64,000 nt of DNA, taken from assembly GCF_019112545.1 (NCBI RefSeq), contig NW_025064898.1:12411-76410 (forward strand). Direction: 5' to 3'. Every line of letters starts with the position of its first letter. Within the stretch, counting starts at the first letter, position 1. The position numbers and the translations under genes are program-made. The DNA is from Guyanagaster necrorhizus (taxonomy: Eukaryota; Basidiomycota; Agaricomycetes; Agaricales; Physalacriaceae). This document shows, piece by piece, positions 45,431-57,135 of this stretch. The notes beneath the pieces are model-generated. The model had not been told where the DNA came from and did no database searches. It saw only the letters and a program-made list of their open reading frames with translations.

Positions 45431-45890
45431 TGTTAGATCCAAGTTGCATGTGACTATAAACATGTGATAAACTGACATCACTTCACACTTTGAATGGAAT
45501 GTCAGAGTTTGCTTAATTGTGAATAGTAGTCATTATGTGGCAAGGCTGTAAGAATAGACTTGAAGAGGAATAGTATAAAATAAACTTTAGCTCAAAGCTG
45601 GGATTATCCAATGAGAGTGAGCTCCTTAAATACTGTACAAGTTGTTAACTAAATATACTACTACTAATTGTGTACTGCTAAGGTTTTTATGCTCTTTATC
45701 CTTGAGCATCACTATCATTCATAAAAGTTCGATTGTGCATTGTCAGACAGTGTTATCACATCAAGAGACAATGATGGACTCAGCTTGTTTGTGATGATTA
45801 AACCTTATCCCATGGTCTTAAGCACTCATTCTAGCACTGACCAAGCATAAATAGGGATTAAGTTCAAAAGGAAAAGGAAAAATCATAACA
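45431..45890 (-). repeat. 3' LTR of element E (460 bp)
   Basis: TGTTAGATCC...AATCATAACA. Its differences from the right LTR are nearly all transitions, often CA in one copy against TG in the other at the same dinucleotide. Confidence 0.92.
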
Positions 45891-45909
45891 TTACCCTCTC
45901 CTTAAGACC

Positions 45910-48900
45910 ATCATCCTGATGGCTTAATTTAGGGATAATTCATAATCCTATATCGCATCATCAGTGTTCATAAGTTTCTCATTTACCCACTGGTTGGACT
46001 CCAGACTATAACCTTTCCAGCTAACTAAATAGTCAACTGTGGTTGTCATCCTGCCCTCTTTTGCTTTGATTTTTTGTAGTTTATGATTTAAAACCTGATC
46101 AACTTCATAGTGTTCTTCATTGTCAATGAGGTCTGGGGGAGAAGGTGGTGGTCAGATCTGATTAGGAAAGGCCAGTGCAATATAGGGTGTTAATAGTATC
46201 TTATTGAAGATATCATGGACTTTCCAGGCTGTGGGTAGCTAGAGTTTGTAGGCACTGGCCCTCATTTTCATGACTATTTGGAAGGGGCCAGTCCATTTGT
46301 CTGTCAGTTTGCACTTGGGGTGTAGTAGATGAAGGTTGGTGGTGTCCAGCCAGATCTTGTCTTTGATAGAGTATTTGTGGGCCAGACAGCGATGTTTGTT
46401 GTATTGGATTGTCATTGTTGAGGCAGCTCTTGAAAGAGCTGCCTTAGTTTCTGTGTGGATCTTTGCCATTGTCATGGCAAAGTCCACAGATGCAGGTGTG
46501 GTAGTTCAGTATCATTCTATCTATGCGATGTTGGGATGTCATCTATAATTGATGAAGAATGGGGTTTTTCCAGTTGCTGAATGGACTTGATTGTTATATT
46601 AGAAAGTGGCTAGAGCTAACCATTCTACTCAGTCATCTTGTTGGTAGTTGATAAATAATCAAAGGTATTTCTCAACCTCCTGATTAGCATGCTCAGTTTG
46701 CCCATCAGTTTGAGGATGATAGGTGGTTAATGCATTGCACCTGATGTTTAAGAGGCAGTACAGGTCATCTAGAAATTTAGAGACAAATTGGAGTCCCCTG
46801 TCTGAGATGACCACCTGTGGCATGCTATGTTTGGCATAGACTTCATCCCATAGGATTTTAGCCCATCCTTCTGAGATTAACTCTGTTGAACAAGTGATTG
46901 AGATAATCACCTTTGAGAACCAGTTGACTATGATGATGATGGCATCATATCCTTGACAATCTGGTAACCCAGTGATCATGTTGACAGAGATGTGGGTCTA
47001 TGGTGATGACAAGACCTTGTTTGGGTGGAGCAGTGCCATTTGAATCTGAGTCGACAATTTATCTTATTGGCAAATTTTGCATGCCTTAATATATATGGTG
47101 ATGTCATTTCCCATCTTAGGCCATTAATATTCTCATAGTACCAGCTCCTTAGTTTTGGCAATGCCAGAGTGGCCAGCTGTCACATAGTCATAACAGGTGG
47201 TGATGATTTCACCATATAATCCCTGATCTTAGAGGATATAGATTCTCCCATCATAGCAGATCATTTCATCCTTCTTCATCATTTCCTGCTCCTGGTTGAG
47301 CAATGGAGCCACCCACTGGTCTCATTTATGGTTATCTCAGGTTGCACTCTTGATATGCTCATGGATCTCCTTCTCTGTAGGCATTATCATAGCCTGAAAG
47401 TGTTCAGGTTACAGTAGCATTATGCTTTCATTGTCACTTCCTTCTTGGTCATGATCTGCCCTTTGGCTCAGAAGGTCAGCCTTCTTATTGGCTGTTCTGG
47501 TCTTGTGATGAAGGATGTATTGATATTGGCTGAGCTCTATAACCTATCTGACTTAGCAGTGATTTAGTTTTTGAGGTTGTCAGAAGTATCAAAGATTTTG
47601 ATGATCAGTCTAGATTTCAAAAACCTCAGTGGCTCCAATCAGGTAATGTCACAACTCCTCCAATGCAAGTATAATTGCAAGCAGCTTCTTGTCATAGATC
47701 TTGTAATTCTGTTCTGTGATGGTGAGTGCTTTGGAGAGGAATGCAACAGGCCATCATTTTCCCTTCTGCTCCTGCAACAGTATGGCTCCAATAGCACCCT
47801 CACTAGAGTTGGCCTCAACTCAGAATTTTCCATTTTGCATGAGGATAGTGAGCATTACATCCTCTGCCAACTGCCATTTGAGGTCATCAAAAGTGGTTTG
47901 CTGAGATAGCCTCCAGATCCATGGGGCATTTCTGGTGAGCTGTGTCATCAGGTGGACCACCTTGCTGTAATCTCAGATGAATCGACAATAAAAGTTGGTA
48001 AATCCCAAGAATGATTGGAGTTCCTTTTTCTTGACAGGTGTGGGCCACTTGGTGACTCCAGCGACTTTAACAGGGTCCATGTGTATGCTCCCTTTGCTGA
48101 TGATAACCCTGAGGTACTTGGTTTTGAGTACTTCAAACTTGCATTTTTCTGCCTTAAGAAATAATTTATACTTCCTCATCAGCATCAGTACTTAGCATAC
48201 TAGTTTTCTATATTCCTCCTTTGTTTTTGATATGATGAGAATGTCATTGAGGTATATGGTGAACTTCTCAGTGGTGATGAGGTTTTTGAAGATGTCATTC
48301 ATCATCCACTGGAAGGTGGCTGGTGAATTAGTGAGTCCAAAGAACATCACTGTTGGTTTAAAGAGTCCTCGGTTGGTTTAGAAGGCTGCCTTCCACTTGT
48401 CTTCTTCCTTGATTCATACATTGTTATACCCCCACTGCATGTCAAGCTTAGTGTAGTATTGTGCTCCCCACAGTTTATTTATTAATTCTGAGATTAGAGA
48501 TAGCAGATAATGATTTTTAATTGTTATTTCATTTAACTTGTGATAGTTCTATACCAGTCATAGTTTTCCATCCTTCTTTTTGATGAAGAAGAAGGGGGAA
48601 GCCATGGGGGATTTAGAGGGTCAGATCCTCCTACTGGATAGGTTCTTGTCAAGAAACTTATCGAGCATCTGTTGCTTGTTGTTTCCTAGTGGATAGGTTT
48701 TGCAGTCAAGATTTGCATTTGCATTTGGGATTAGTTTGATGGCATAGTCCCATAGTTTGAGTGCTGGGAGTTCATCAAAACTCTCCTTCTTGAATAGGTC
48801 CTGGAACTCTTGAGCCCATGTCAGGACTATTTCTTTGAATGTTTTTTCCTCTTTTTCTTTATTGGCTTTAGCTGCCAAGTCATTGGCATGGTGGGCTGCT

Positions 48901-49820
48901 TGGATGTGAATTTCTCATTGGATGTCAATAGCTAAGATGGTTTTCCTATCTTCCATTTCCTCATCCCAACAGTCTTCAGGATCTTTGTCTGGCAATTTGA
49001 ACAGGATTTCGCAGCACTTGCATCACATAAAGGTTATCCTCTCAGTCTTCCAGTTAATCAATAGACTGTGTCTGATCAGCTAGTCATGTCCAAGGAAGAC
49101 CTCCTTAGTGCCTAAGTCTGTGACTGCTAGGTCAATTCTTTCTGAGTGGTCCCTGATCATGAGCCAGAGCTCAACAAACTCAGTAATTGAGCCAGCTTGA
49201 TTTTTTATTCTATCAGCATTATAAATAGGAATGAGTGCTGCAGTGATTTGAGTGGAGAGTTTGTGCTGGTTGATAAAGCTTCGATTGATCAAGCTTCCCA
49301 TATAGCCACTGTCAACTAGGGCAGTTACAGCATACATGGAGCAATTCATGAGTGTCTCAACTTGGGCTTTAACAAGAAAGTCCCATCCAATGTTTTTGGC
49401 CTGTCTGATGAATTTCTGTGGTCCCCAGAGTTTGTCCAACCATTCCAGGACTTGAATCCTTCCTGCTTTTCTGATCCCATTGATTACTTTATCAACTATC
49501 TCTTTGGTCCTGGTTTTGTGGATTCAGTTTCAAAGTATGGCTTTCACTGCTACTTTGTCCTTTGTTTCTGTCAAAGCCTGCCAGGTCCACTCAGTTTCAA
49601 ATGGTTTGAGCCATGTGGTGGGACTCTCTGTTCTGGTTCAGCCTATAGACAGTTGAGTCTTTTTTTGTGATTCTTTGGTGTGCAGAGTAGAATTTCAGAG
49701 TATATTTGAATGCATAGATAATTTAGACATAGGCATAGCTACAGAAATACTATTAGTCTGACTAGCAGCTGTTGGCTGCATACTGTGAAGTCCTTTGGCC
49801 AGCTCAGTGGAATCACTCAC
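45910..49820 (-). pseudogene. Element E pol remnant
   Basis: On the minus strand, protease is near 49080-49440, where ALVDSGYMGS keeps the DSG. RT is at about 47890-48880, with the catalytic motif YLND instead of YLDD near 48250. RNase H is at about 47440-47880. Integrase is at about 46230-47390, with VISDRGLQFVSKFLDDLY and TDGQTEHANQEVEKYL, and GPFQIVMKM before the chromodomain (about 45940-46130). Stops are scattered, mainly TGA. The integrase Asp-Asp-Glu context is readable but RT is catalytically dead. Confidence 0.88.
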
Positions 49821-52800
49821 TGACTGGCCCCATCTTTTACTTCTTTCACTTTGGTCTCCACACTGAGTTCTTTTTCTTCTTTCTGCAAGTTGGCAATTTA
49901 GGTCCTAATATCTTCTCAGGTTCTTTTCTTCTTCAGGCAGTCTTTCACCATGTGGCCCTTTTAGCCACAGTTGAAACACTTGCCCTCCTTCTTCATCTGA
50001 TCTATGTCCATCAGCTTTCCTGCTCCCATATAAGTTGTTCCAGTTCCAGTTTTCTGCATCCCATAGGCAGGGGCTGTAGAGGGTCCTGATGATTTTCTGG
50101 CAGTTGTCTCTGATGGTTTGCTTGAGGTTGGCAGTGTCAACTTCTTTGTATAATCTTGTAGTGTCATAGATTTCACTTTCTGCCTTTGTCACTCTTTATA
50201 CATCTCAATGATTCACTCCTTCCATTCATCATAGCTATTAGGCATGAGAGCACAAATACTGATGGCTGAGACCATCATGATGTAGAAAGAGGGGACCCCT
50301 CACTTGAGGGCCTCAACCATCCTTCCATCATTGGCTGTGTCATCTCTAATCCTGGTGAGCTTCACCAGTCACTCTAATTCATCAAAGTAGTCTGTGGCTG
50401 CCTTGTTGGTCATCTTATACTCCTTGATTTTCTGTTTGTGCACCTTTTGTACCACAGGATCAATGAATTTGTCATGCAGCATTTGTTTAAACACTAGCCA
50501 GAATGGATAACAATAATACTTCTGAGTTGATGATCAGAAGTTTGAGAAAATCAGGATCCACCACATTTTGGCTTTCTCTTCTAGGTAGGAGGTGGTGAAT
50601 ATGACTTTGTTCATGTCAGTTCTGAGATACCCAATGTAAACCTCAAAATGTTGTTTGCAATTGACCAGAAATCGATTGATATCATCTGAAATCTCTTTGA
50701 ACAGTCAGAGCTTTCAGAGTAGGTCTGATTGATACTGGAGGACTGCTGCATCACTTGGTAGTGTGCCCATTGGGTTGGATCAATCAGAGAACAGTGGCTG
50801 CTGCTATTTTTGCCATAGTCCAGGGAATAAATGAAGCAAGTTGTCATTAGCAACTGAGCTCTCTTATAGCAGTTCTTCCTTTTGAATAATGACTTTGTCT
50901 CTGATAGTAAATCTGAGTCACACAGCCTCAGGATCATCTTTGACTGGCTCTTTACTAGTGCCACTTATTATTGCCTCATCAGGTGGAGATTGTGCCCCTA
51001 ACATTTGGCTTTCTTTGCTGGTCTAGGGGTTTCAGTAGGAAGTTGGCACTTTCTTAGATAGAGATCAGATCCATGACAGCCAGGTAGCCATCAATCAGGA
51101 GGAATAATTGGAGTATGAAAATGTGCTCTGGATCAAGAGGGCCTTGTATACAGCTCATTTTGGGGTGACAGATAGTGACCATGGTATTGATTGGATACTC
51201 TCAGATACTAGGTATGCCGGTGGCCACCAGACAGGGTCTTCAGGGTGCCTTTTATTATATTGTAGGCTTATGTAGTCTATAGCCATATGTCTCAAGACTT
51301 CTGTTTTTTTATTAGTAGTGGAATGCAGATATAACTGTCTCATCTGTGACACTAGCCAAGTAGCATCACACCATAGAAAGTTCACCTCTTGTAAATATAT
51401 CTCCTGATACTCTTGTGCTCAGGCCTTCTGTATCACCTGTTCCAGTTCTTCTTCATCTATATCTTCTGTTCTTCTGTAATTCCATATGCAAGCTCCCTTC
51501 TAGGTTGAGGCAGATCACTTTCTTCAGTTTCCTTATCCTGCTTGTCCTCATCACCCTGGTCTTCCTTGAGGAGGGAAGTGGTGGGCAAGGCATAGAAACT
51601 CTCCTTATCTCCATGTGGTTGTATCATCATTCCACTGTCATGGCTGAGTGCTTGGTCCAGTGGAGAGGCTTGAAGAGTTGGCAGTTCGATGATAGGCAGC
51701 AGAAGGCTGGCTTCTGATATTGGAGTCATACCAGTTTCTCTCTGTCACTCTCACTGCTTCCACTCACTCATGATAGAGCTGGATGTTTCTTTGGTACCTG
51801 TTGTTGAGGAGCTGACTGACCACTCTGCTTCCAAGAAAGCCTCAGAGGGCTCAGGTAGAGATGTGAGCAGTGCCAAAGATACATAGTCCATAGTGTCCAA
51901 GAATGAACTTATCATCCCTGAATGTGGTGTCGATGCTGGGTGTTTGCTATAGAGGGAGATATTAGGAGGTTGGAGGATGAGAGGAGTTTTCAGAAACTGT
52001 TCTGCCAGCTGTGATGGTTTTATTTCTCTAGCAGTTCTTGCTCCAAGGGTCAGAGTCAGTGCTTGGCTCTCAGAAGATGGGAGTGGAGAGGAAGGGGTCT
52101 GCCTGGATGGATGCAAGTACAGATGCAACCTCAGGCCAGATTCCATACCAATTGGTGATGTTAGCCCTTTCCAGTTGAGCTCTTTCAATGGCCTGCTGCC
52201 CTTCTCAGTGTTCTTGATTATACTCAGCAGCCTCCCTCCTCTGTCACCCACTCATGATGATATGCTCCTCAAACTTGCTGCAAACTGGCTGTGGTGCAGT
52301 TCACTGCCTTTGCTCTTCTTGTTGGATGGCCTCATCATAGTTAAAGGGAATGTGCAGGTTTCAAGCAGGAAAGTATCATCTGATGACTTTATTTCTCGCT
52401 TCTTGGTTTCACCTCTTGTCATCAAGGCAGTCTAAGAGTGCCCTTCCCATCCCACCACTTGTTCTGACAGAGTGCTGAGTGAAAGAGGTGGGGCTGTGAG
52501 GCTGGCTGTTAGATAGCATGGATTAGGGTCTTACAGCCATCCAAGTGAGACTGAGGGAGTTCCAGGCACAGTTACCAATCCCAGGGGTTCAAGAGGTCCT
52601 GGAAGGATCAGAGGAGGGAGACTGCTGAAAGAAGTCTCCCAAGATCTCTTCATCTTCATAGTCAGGCAGGGGTCCAGAGACTCATGGGTTTTGGAATCCT
52701 ATGAGTTGAGAGTTGTGGTCTTGGCTGGGTCATCAGAGAGGGTATCGGTGTTCTTCTTCTTCTTGAATGTCCTCTTGATGTGAGCCACTAGGCCCAGCTT

Positions 52801-52837
52801 CTAGTAAGAGACTTATCAGGAGCTGGTGAGATGTTCG
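49817..52837 (-). pseudogene. Element E gag remnant
   Basis: The CCHC region at about 49960-50010 reads KCFNCG then GPHGERLP in a shifted frame. Capsid-like sequence lies at 50270-50620, with FKQMLHDKFIDP and YFDELE near 50350-50490. Upstream, the Ser/Pro-rich frame is open at 51751-52251. Its continuation TPISEASLLLP...SLLKEDQGDEDK (51457-51729) is in that same frame, whereas the charged reading (FREPST-type motif, QLYHE) is in the other. The gag stop TGA at 49817-49819 overlaps pol. A 1-nt indel near 51470 shifts the following EELEQVIQKA segment. Confidence 0.8.
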
Positions 52838-53065
52838 TCAGGATTCAGGGATGTCATAGAGCAGGAGATCAGGGGTTACATTTCATAGAATATGTCAGAT
52901 GTGTTAAAACTCATTATAATGTCTGATGGCCTAGGTGGTAATTGAATGGCATCTCCTGCACAGCTGAATGATCACCAACAATCCCAACAATGTTCCAATG
53001 ATAGAAGCAAGGAGTTCAAAGAACTTATGATCAAAGTTCGGGTCTGAGGGGTTGATAGAGGGCAT
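52838..53065 (-). pseudogene. Element E upstream small ORF with hydrophobic helix
   Basis: The 76-codon frame from ATG at 53065 to TGA at 52840-52838 is homologous to the G ORF at 12482. FFELLASIIG and LLVIIQLC are conserved, as is TPDLLLYDIP before the TGA. Internal TGA, TAA and TAG codons are from decay. Many codons differ from G only at the third position. Same position relative to the LTR and primer site as in G. Confidence 0.75.
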
Positions 53066-53107
53066 TTAGTTTCCTCTGCACTAATAGGCATGAGAAAAGG
53101 AAAGATA

Positions 53108-53122
53108 CAGCTTCAAGCTAAT
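53108..53122 (-). promoter_or_regulatory. Primer-binding site of element E (self-priming type)
   Basis: CAGCTTCAAGCTAAT abuts the 5' LTR. Its first 14 bases are the exact inverse of TTAGCTTGAAGCTG at 53279-53292, which lies in the LTR about where transcription should start. G has a different pair of sequences with the same complementarity. Confidence 0.72.
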
Positions 53123-53582
53123 TGTTAGACCCAAGTTGCATGTGACTATAAACATGTGATAAACTGATGTCACTTCACACTTTGAGTAGAACATCAGAGT
53201 TCACTTAATTGTAAATAGTAGTCATTATATGGCAAGACCATAAGAATAGGCTCAAGGAGAAATGGTATAGAATAAACTTTAGCTTGAAGCTGAGGTTATC
53301 CAGTGAGAGTGAGCTCCTTAAATACTGTACAAGTTGTTAACTAAATATACTACTACTAATTGTGTACTGCTGAGGTTTTTGTGCTCTTTATCCTTGAGTA
53401 TCACTACCATTCATAAAAGTTTGATTGTGCATTGTCAGGCAGTGTCATCACATCAAGAGACAATGATGGACTCGGCTTGTTTGTGATGACTAAGCCTTAT
53501 CCCATGGTCTTAAGCACTCATTCTAGCACTGACCAAGCATAAATAGGGGTTAAGTTCAAAAGAGAAAGGAAAAATTGTAACA
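53123..53582 (-). repeat. 5' LTR of element E (460 bp)
   Basis: TGTTAGACCC...ATTGTAACA on the plus strand. Same length as the left LTR. The sense-strand promoter region gives a predicted transcript start at the inverse of 53279-53292. Confidence 0.92.
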
Positions 53583-53587
53583 CTATT

Positions 53588-53765
53588 GCTGTTTGCATGC
53601 TGTGGATTCATTGAAGAAGACAATTATATTTGTTGATTACTACTTTTATCACATTATAATCCCCCCATGAACTAAGAGTTTTGTGTGTGTGTTGGTGTGA
53701 GTGTGGTCAGTGGATAGTGCTCTGCTGTATCCATTCTCACCTTATGCACACTTAGGGCCTCTTCA
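53588..53765 (+). repeat. Repeat X copy 2, right end
   Basis: It matches the reverse complement of 28144-28163 plus 28665-28830, including the GT-rich run (TTTTGTGTGTGTGTTGG). Similarity stops at CCTCTTCA (53765). From there the sequence regains normal CpG content, so this is the boundary of the retrotransposon block. Confidence 0.65.
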
Positions 53766-54618
53766 ACAGTGTTGCGGCGATTCCTGTCTGGAGCTTAGGA
53801 TTGTGATGGTCTTAGTCAAGAATATCAGTAACTTACAAGATTCTGCAATGCACGACGAGCTCAAGCACCTGCCGTGCTCATATAAATTAGCAGAATACAA
53901 CGATCACGATGTAGCATGCTGTTTAGGACAGAAAACACTTAAACTGGTCCTTATCTCAGCATCATTCTGCATTAAATAGCAGGGAAGAAATGCACGGATT
54001 CTTCTTTTTGTCTCAGCTAAAGCGCTGGTCTTACGCACAGGAAAAGAAAGAGTCACGTGGCTTGGAACGACGATGCAGATCCCCAGTGACTTCTGCCATA
54101 TATCGGAAGCCCAGCATCAGTAACTGATGAATTTGAGGGATGTCAATATTGAGGCATCCAATTTTCAAAGATTTTCTTTTCTTTGCAAACACGTAGCATT
54201 CAGAGAGACTGTGTTTCGGATGAGTGTACAATATAAAGTAAAAGTCTGAACTTACCCTCTTGTAAGTAAAAATAACTGTGTATATGAGTCCTCATTCGGC
54301 CTCCCCGGTCTAATCCCTACCTCTCAACCTCCCAAATTATTACAGGAGACTCCGAAGATACACCGTAGAAAACCGCGGGCCTTGAGCGTGTCATCTACCA
54401 CGGAATGCGCATCGTTGTCAGTGTGAGTGAATTCAGAGCTTGCGTCAGTTTTGTGGTCCGCACAGTTGCTGATGTGGTGGTTGCGGTGAATGAAGAAGCG
54501 GTATTTGCCGAAAGAGGACGGTCTCAAGCACAAATTCTGCTTTTTGTGTAGTTCTATACCACTATAAGAAACAAGCTTTTGACTAGGACATCAAAATGTT
54601 TAACAGCCAGAAGGAGTA
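53766..54618. other. Host intergenic DNA next to the transposon block
   Basis: CpG content returns abruptly. Only short, unsupported ORFs are present on both strands. It is the 3' flank of the minus-strand F-box gene. Confidence 0.5.
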
Positions 54619-56109
54619 CTAGAATTGCGAGCTCGCTGAACAGAAAAGAAACAACGGCCAGGAAATCTGCGAAAAGATGAAAGAAATCAAGGACTTTATG
54701 CCGAAAACGTATTTATGGTAGTCTGAGGGTGTAGACGGCACAATGGAATAGCTCAACGCCCGACCAACCGACCAACCGACAACACTAATCCTCCTCAAAA
54801 ACCGCCCTCTCCTCGTCTGCCGGTCGACTTGCCCATACAACGTTGAATTATCAAAAATCCAATAGTCGTCCGCTGGGCGTAGTATTCCCCTTGCCTGGCA
54901 ACTTGACAACTTCTCCATGAACCTTGTGATACTGTGCACCATCTCAATATGGGATTTGGATCCATCATTGGGCCTCTCGTATCGTACACGCTTTTTCGCA
55001 ATATATTCAAGACCATAATACACCTTGACGGAGATTTCGATCTCTTTGAGCTCACAGAAGTAGGAATACTGGACGATCTCATCGAGCTTTTCCGAATCCA
55101 GATCATGCTCGGAGAGATAGGAGATGCCCAGCGTCTCTAGCGTTGCAATCGACCAGTCGGACTCGGTGAGCCGTTTGAGGAATGGAATGAGGTACTGGTT
55201 GTCTTCAATCCATAGTGCGATCTGCCGAAGATTGGAAAGTCGGGAGAGGTCGATGTCTTTGAATCGGATATGAGAGCTGGTCAGTGAATATGTAGGGGGA
55301 CTCACCAAGGTCAACACCGTCGTTAAGGGACGCTGCAGCCTGGATGGTGAACCCGAATTCCTCCAAGCGCTCGCCAGAAGATAACAAAAGCCGTCCAAAC
55401 TCTTTAGCCACTTTCGGCCCAAAGTTACCAAAATTTACACAGTGACATTTGAATACTCGGAGAGACAGACATGGGATCAGAAAGCGTATAATACGAGGGT
55501 TGGTCACGTCGTTGAGCGAGATGGTATGTAAGTTGGCTGATAGTGTGTGCTTGGCGTCTGAGTGATCTTCCTCCGAATCCTTGGCCCGGAACCATATCGC
55601 CCGCAAGGACAAGACTTCAGCGCCTGGATCGAATTGATCAGAGCTTGGAACTCTTCATCCGTCTGGAAAACAACCATCCACGACCGGAGCTCGGTCACAC
55701 TCTTGAATCGATGTCCAATACTCAGTTTCTCTGCATCGGTGAGTGTCCACCGGCCAACGCAGGTCACCGACAACTTCTGCACGTGCTCAAAGACATCTGC
55801 AGGACATCGAGTCAAGACTCCCTGGAACGCCCGACCATCAAGCAGATCGCCTGCGACACTTCCACCTTTAGTGACGGAATTCTGCGCGACATCAAGCTCC
55901 CGTATATGGGCTGAAGCGAGGGTAGCATGGGGGCTCTCGAACAGCTGGAAGAACGAATCAGCTGTGTCGCGACAGAGCTGGACCTTGTGGAAGAGATGAA
56001 AATGACTTTCGGAGTCCCATACGCGGCGGACGAGGGAGCATGTTAAGAGGGATGGCTTGGTGTCATGGAAATGGTCGATGACGAGGTTACACAGTTCAGT
56101 GGGGAGCAT
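54619..56109 (-). CDS. F-box protein with LRR-like C-terminal region (one apparent frameshift)
   Basis: The start is ATG at 56109. Residues 1-45 form an F-box (LPTELCNLVIDH, LLTCSLVRRVW, FHKVQL), which in this family binds Skp1 in an SCF ubiquitin ligase. The rest has leucine-rich, LRR-like spacing (LSLRAIWF, LRQIALWI), the usual substrate-recognition part. The first frame runs to about 55617, and the homologous continuation (SLRAIWFRAKD) is in another frame. A single missing base near 55613-55617 explains this, and no intron fits there. A 49-nt intron (55257-55305, GTGAGT...CAAAG) joins the second exon in phase; the stop is at 54619. With the missing base the protein would be 480 residues. 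The change may be real pseudogenisation or a sequencing error. The specific substrate cannot be told. Confidence 0.75.
55257..55305 (-). other. Intron of the minus-strand F-box gene
   Basis: 49 nt, donor GTGAGT, acceptor AAAG with an ACTGACC branch-like site. It joins codon G|AC in phase between VDL and IDLSRL. A nearer acceptor (GACCAG) would break the frame. Confidence 0.6.
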
Positions 56110-57135
56110 CGTTCTTGTGTGGAAATCCGGCTGATACGTTTCATGAAATAAAAGGGTGGGCTAGCACAGCCCAATGTTGCCAAGGTAGCATGACTTTGGC
56201 AGGAGGACAAAAGCTAGTAACCGTCCGGTTAGGTCTATAAACGTAACGATGGTTCGATGTCTTACCCTCAGAGATCATCTTCGAAAACACTAAGCCCGAT
56301 GGTAACTTCGGTCCTCTATATGTAAGATAAGTTCAAGTTCCTTTGACATCCTAGCGGGCAAACCATCGAGCTGCCAATCTTGGATTGAAAAAACCAACCG
56401 CTGGTTGGGGGATCGTTTACCCTTAAAACGGTTCTATTTCGCGTCACAAGCTATAGCATGCAGGATGGCATTCCTGTAGGTACATTTGCTCCGTCATATT
56501 AGAACACACGCCGAACAGCCGCCACATACAGGAGACTGTGCAATCGATTATTGTTATATGCCATCCTGTGTTAAGCCAGAGTTCCAAATGGTTTTTGTCC
56601 AGTAGTCTAGAGCGTCGCTAATCTGCTCCGTCAGTAAGACACGAGATTATACTAGTAGTGCTAGCGTTAGCCAAAGTAGAACATGAAATATATGATGGGT
56701 ATGAATATGTCTCGAAAGGACATGTATGGCATCTAGACGTTGAACCAATTAACGAGGAACCACTATCCAGATGAGAGATAGGTACCTCTTCAACCAGAGA
56801 AACATGGATTGAAGGGAATCTTCTCCATCACCTATTGATGCCAATTATTCAAGTTCAAACTTCAAGCTTCATAGTTCTCACGGTCCAGAACGACAGAATA
56901 CGCGGCAGACATGGATGATGATCAAAGTAGGAACGAGTAACAAGTGTGACATTGTGACTTACCACGGGTGGACCAAATTACCATGCACATTCTTCTGAGT
57001 CAACGACTCGCAAGCCTGTACTCAGTCAGAGCCTTGCGACCAAGCCTTGCTGTGAGTCTCGCCTTGAATCAAAAATAAATACTAATTGACATTCATCGAC
57101 ATCTTTAGTTTCTAATAATTCACTGGTCCAAAGAT
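56110..57135. other. Divergent intergenic region between two F-box genes
   Basis: About 1 kb between a minus-strand and a plus-strand gene start, so it should hold both promoters. I see no clear TATA box or conserved operator and no ORF worth calling. Confidence 0.5.

Larger units (their letters stand above)
45431..53582 (-). mobile_element. Element E: complete but decayed Ty3/gypsy chromovirus
   Basis: Two 460-bp LTRs (45431-45890, 53123-53582) bound a full interior of primer site, upstream ORF, gag and pol in minus orientation. CTATT at 45426-45430 and 53583-53587 is the target duplication. There is no nested insertion. CpG is nearly absent. It is the best old reference copy for the family. 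Confidence 0.95.

Noticed and set aside
53701..53979. 92-codon plus-strand ORF at the block edge
   Set aside because: Its first third lies in repeat X and the rest in unique DNA, so it is a chance frame across the boundary.
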